A stretch of DNA of 7,732 nt, taken from Oscillospiraceae bacterium (GTDB taxonomy: Bacteria; Bacillota; Clostridia; Oscillospirales; Ruminococcaceae). The notes under the pieces were generated by a model, which had not been told where the DNA came from, did not search any database, and saw nothing but the letters and a program-made list of their open reading frames with translations. Where the stretch lies: NCBI GenBank assembly GCA_028694405.1, contig JAQUTM010000108.1:1-7732 (forward strand). The letters are read 5' to 3'. The stretch's first letter is position 1. Each line of letters begins with the position of its first letter. Below are positions 6,473 to 7,732 of this stretch, piece by piece. The position numbers and the translations under genes are program-made.

Positions 6473-6504
6473 TCAAACCAAAAAGCCATCGGAGTTGACA
6501 TTGG
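6473..6504 (+). other. Spacer S108, exact copy of S105
   Basis: It is identical to S105 and separated from it by the 34-bp spacer S106 and by S107. Confidence 0.93.
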
Positions 6505-6532
6505 GTTAACTGCCGCACAGGCAGCTTAGAAA

Positions 6533-6564
6533 TAGACAAGAGCAGCCGTTTCGATAGAATGAAA
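6533..6564 (+). other. Spacer S109, exact copy of S91
   Basis: All 32 bases equal S91, which is 18 spacers nearer the presumed leader. Its neighbour S108 is also a duplicate (of S105), but the two source spacers are not neighbours, so this is not one copied block. Confidence 0.93.
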
Positions 6565-7072
6565 GTTAACTGCCGCACAGGCAGCTTAGAAATCTCGATA
6601 TTAAAGAACAACTAACGGCCAATCGTTAACTGCCGCACAGGCAGCTTAGAAAATAACTTATCCCTTTCAATCTTCTATCGTGCAGTTAACTGCCGCACAG
6701 GCAGCTTAGAAAGTATTTTTTCCACGATGCCAGGGCATAAATCGGTTAACTGCCGCACAGGCAGCTTAGAAATAAATATTTTAGGGTTAGTGTAGTTTAT
6801 TCTCGTTAACTGCCGCACAGGCAGCTTAGAAATTATTTGCGTTTTGATAGATTCGATGTGTGATGTTAACTGCCGCACAGGCAGCTTAGAAAGACCTGCT
6901 TGACTCTCTCAAGAGTTACGACATGTTAACTGCCGCACAGGCAGCTTAGAAATTACAACTTCGATACCTTGTTTTTTCAACTCTGTTAACTGCCGCACAG
7001 GCAGCTTAGAAATGCTGCGGGATTTTTTATACCCTATTGTTAAAGTTAACTGCCGCACAGGCAGCTTAGAAA

Positions 7073-7104
7073 GTTTGCGGAGGAATAAAATGACAAGACC
7101 AACT
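7073..7104 (+). other. Spacer S118, apparently taken from a translation start
   Basis: It contains GGAGG, six bases, then ATG and open codons (M-T-R-P-T), the layout of a Shine-Dalgarno site and start codon. It is best read as a protospacer from the 5' end of an invader gene, not a working start here, because the frame only runs on into repeat sequence. Confidence 0.6.
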
Positions 7105-7552
7105 GTTAACTGCCGCACAGGCAGCTTAGAAATCAATCTTATTCCACTTCCGACCATCTTTCTTGTTAACTGCCGCACAGGCAGCTTAGAAATTTTAGGA
7201 TGGATTATAATCATATTTTAAACGGTTAACTGCCGCACAGGCAGCTTAGAAAACAATCTTTAATGCTGCTTCTGAAATAATAGGGTTAACTGCCGCACAG
7301 GCAGCTTAGAAATTGCCGTGTTCCGAAAGGATCTGTTCATATTTGTTAACTGCCGCACAGGCAGCTTAGAAATATCCAATGTTAACGCAGTAGAGGCGAC
7401 AATAGTTAACTGCCGCACAGGCAGCTTAGAAATACGGTTCTTAGAGAAGTTCAGGTTATTTTAAGTTAACTGCCGCACAGGCAGCTTAGAAACAAGGTTC
7501 GCAGTCTTGTATATCTTCTGGGTTGTTAACTGCCGCACAGGCAGCTTAGAAA

Positions 7553-7584
7553 GTATGAAGTCTGACCACTTTCAAGATTGCCAG
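7553..7584 (+). other. Spacer S126, overlaps S127
   Basis: Its first 11 bases, GTATGAAGTCT, equal the last 11 of S127, where CC precedes them. The two spacers are neighbours and would target the same strand 21 bp apart. Confidence 0.85.
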
Positions 7585-7612
7585 GTTAACTGCCGCACAG
7601 GCAGCTTAGAAA

Positions 7613-7644
7613 ATTAGTCAGATAAATAACACCGTATGAAGTCT
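7613..7644 (+). other. Spacer S127, overlaps S126 and shows its PAM
   Basis: Bases 7634-7644 equal the start of S126, and 7632-7633 are CC, at the expected I-F PAM position. The presumed older S127 lies upstream of S126 in the target. Confidence 0.85.
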
Positions 7645-7732
7645 GTTAACTGCCGCACAGGCAGCTTAGAAACATTATAACGCCCGCCGACGCTTTAGCA
7701 AGAGGTTAACTGCCGCACAGGCAGCTTAGAAA

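Larger units (their letters stand above)
19..7732 (+). CRISPR. Very long type I-F CRISPR array, internal segment (129 repeats, 128 complete spacers)
   Basis: A 28-bp direct repeat occurs 129 times without a visible mismatch, separated by 128 spacers, nearly all 32 bp, giving a 60-bp period. The count closes: 18 leading bases, 129 x 28 repeat bases and 4102 spacer bases make 7732. The repeat starts GTTAACTGCCGCACAGGCAG and ends CTTAGAAA; its 5-bp CTGCC/GGCAG stem, five-base loop and AGAAA end match the I-F family processed by Cas6f (Csy4). The transcript should be cut after repeat base 20, giving 60-nt crRNAs with the 5' handle CUUAGAAA, loaded into the Csy surveillance complex, which recruits Cas2-3 to degrade DNA. 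From known I-F orientation the leader lies to the left, so the left spacers should be the newest. No leader, degenerate terminal repeat or cas gene is present, so the array appears open at both ends. Subtype is inferred from the repeat alone. Confidence 0.98.
6385..7732 (+). repeat. Array block 6: repeats R107-R129
   Basis: Repeat Rn starts at 6385 + 60(n-107) for n = 107-129, with 32-bp spacers S107-S128. The last repeat (7705-7732) is intact and identical to the rest, so this is not the degenerate trailer end that many arrays show. S108 repeats S105, S109 repeats S91, and S126/S127 overlap. Confidence 0.97.

Noticed and set aside
5151..6804. S86 and S113 share TTAGGGTTAG, resembling a telomere-like repeat
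   Set aside because: Ten-base matches are expected several times in this set; the motif does not extend and is not tandem.
286..7221. Many long open reading frames on both strands encoding VNCRTGSLE or SKLPVRQLT repeats every 20 residues
   Set aside because: These are artefacts of the array. The repeat has one stop-free frame per strand and the 60-bp period keeps it in register until a spacer stop or a 33-bp spacer intervenes. There is no consistent ribosome site or conserved spacer-encoded sequence.
7193..7224. TATAAT in S120 as an internal promoter -10 box
   Set aside because: At the right distance upstream lies repeat sequence (AGCTTA) with no TTGACA-like box; an isolated TATAAT in A/T-rich DNA is weak evidence.

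Overview
The whole window is the inside of one very long CRISPR array. It holds 129 copies of a 28-bp direct repeat and 128 complete spacers (123 of 32 bp, four of 33 bp, one of 34 bp). Bases 1-18 are the 3' part of one more spacer. All 129 repeats read as identical. The window ends exactly on the last base of a repeat, so the array probably continues on both sides. There are no cas genes, leader, trailer, RNA genes or mobile elements here, and I support no protein-coding gene.

The repeat begins GTTAACTGCCGCACAGGCAG and ends CTTAGAAA. It has the type I-F (Ypest/Csy) architecture: a CTGCC-GCACA-GGCAG hairpin recognised by Cas6f (Csy4), an AGAAA end and 32-nt spacers. Known I-F repeats start GTTCACTGCC; here the fourth base is A. 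By the known I-F orientation, transcription runs left to right, with the leader and newest spacers to the left of the window and the older spacers to the right. The host is most likely a gammaproteobacterium or related proteobacterium; the window cannot name the genus.

Spacers are numbered Sn after repeat Rn. Six blocks of strict 60-bp period (19-646, 680-887, 921-3048, 3082-4849, 4883-6350, 6385-7732) are separated by the five over-length spacers. Because 60 is divisible by 3 and the repeat has one stop-free frame on each strand, the array produces many long but false open frames encoding VNCRTGSLE or SKLPVRQLT repeats.

The main interest is in how the spacers relate to one another. Three adjacent pairs overlap end to end (S5/S6, S53/S52, S127/S126). 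In each, the bases just before the shared stretch are CC, the known I-F PAM, so the array reports its own PAM. S50, S52 and S53 tile one inferred coding region. Several pairs differ mainly at codon third positions (S84/S89, S91/S96, S63/S88) or lie on opposite strands of homologous DNA (S85/S95), pointing to repeated sampling of the same genes from diverged relatives of an invader. Four spacers recur exactly, and two of those also recur with a one-base change in length or sequence (S11/S15/S23 and S13/S14/S48). Together this suggests an active array repeatedly updated against a few phage or plasmid lineages.
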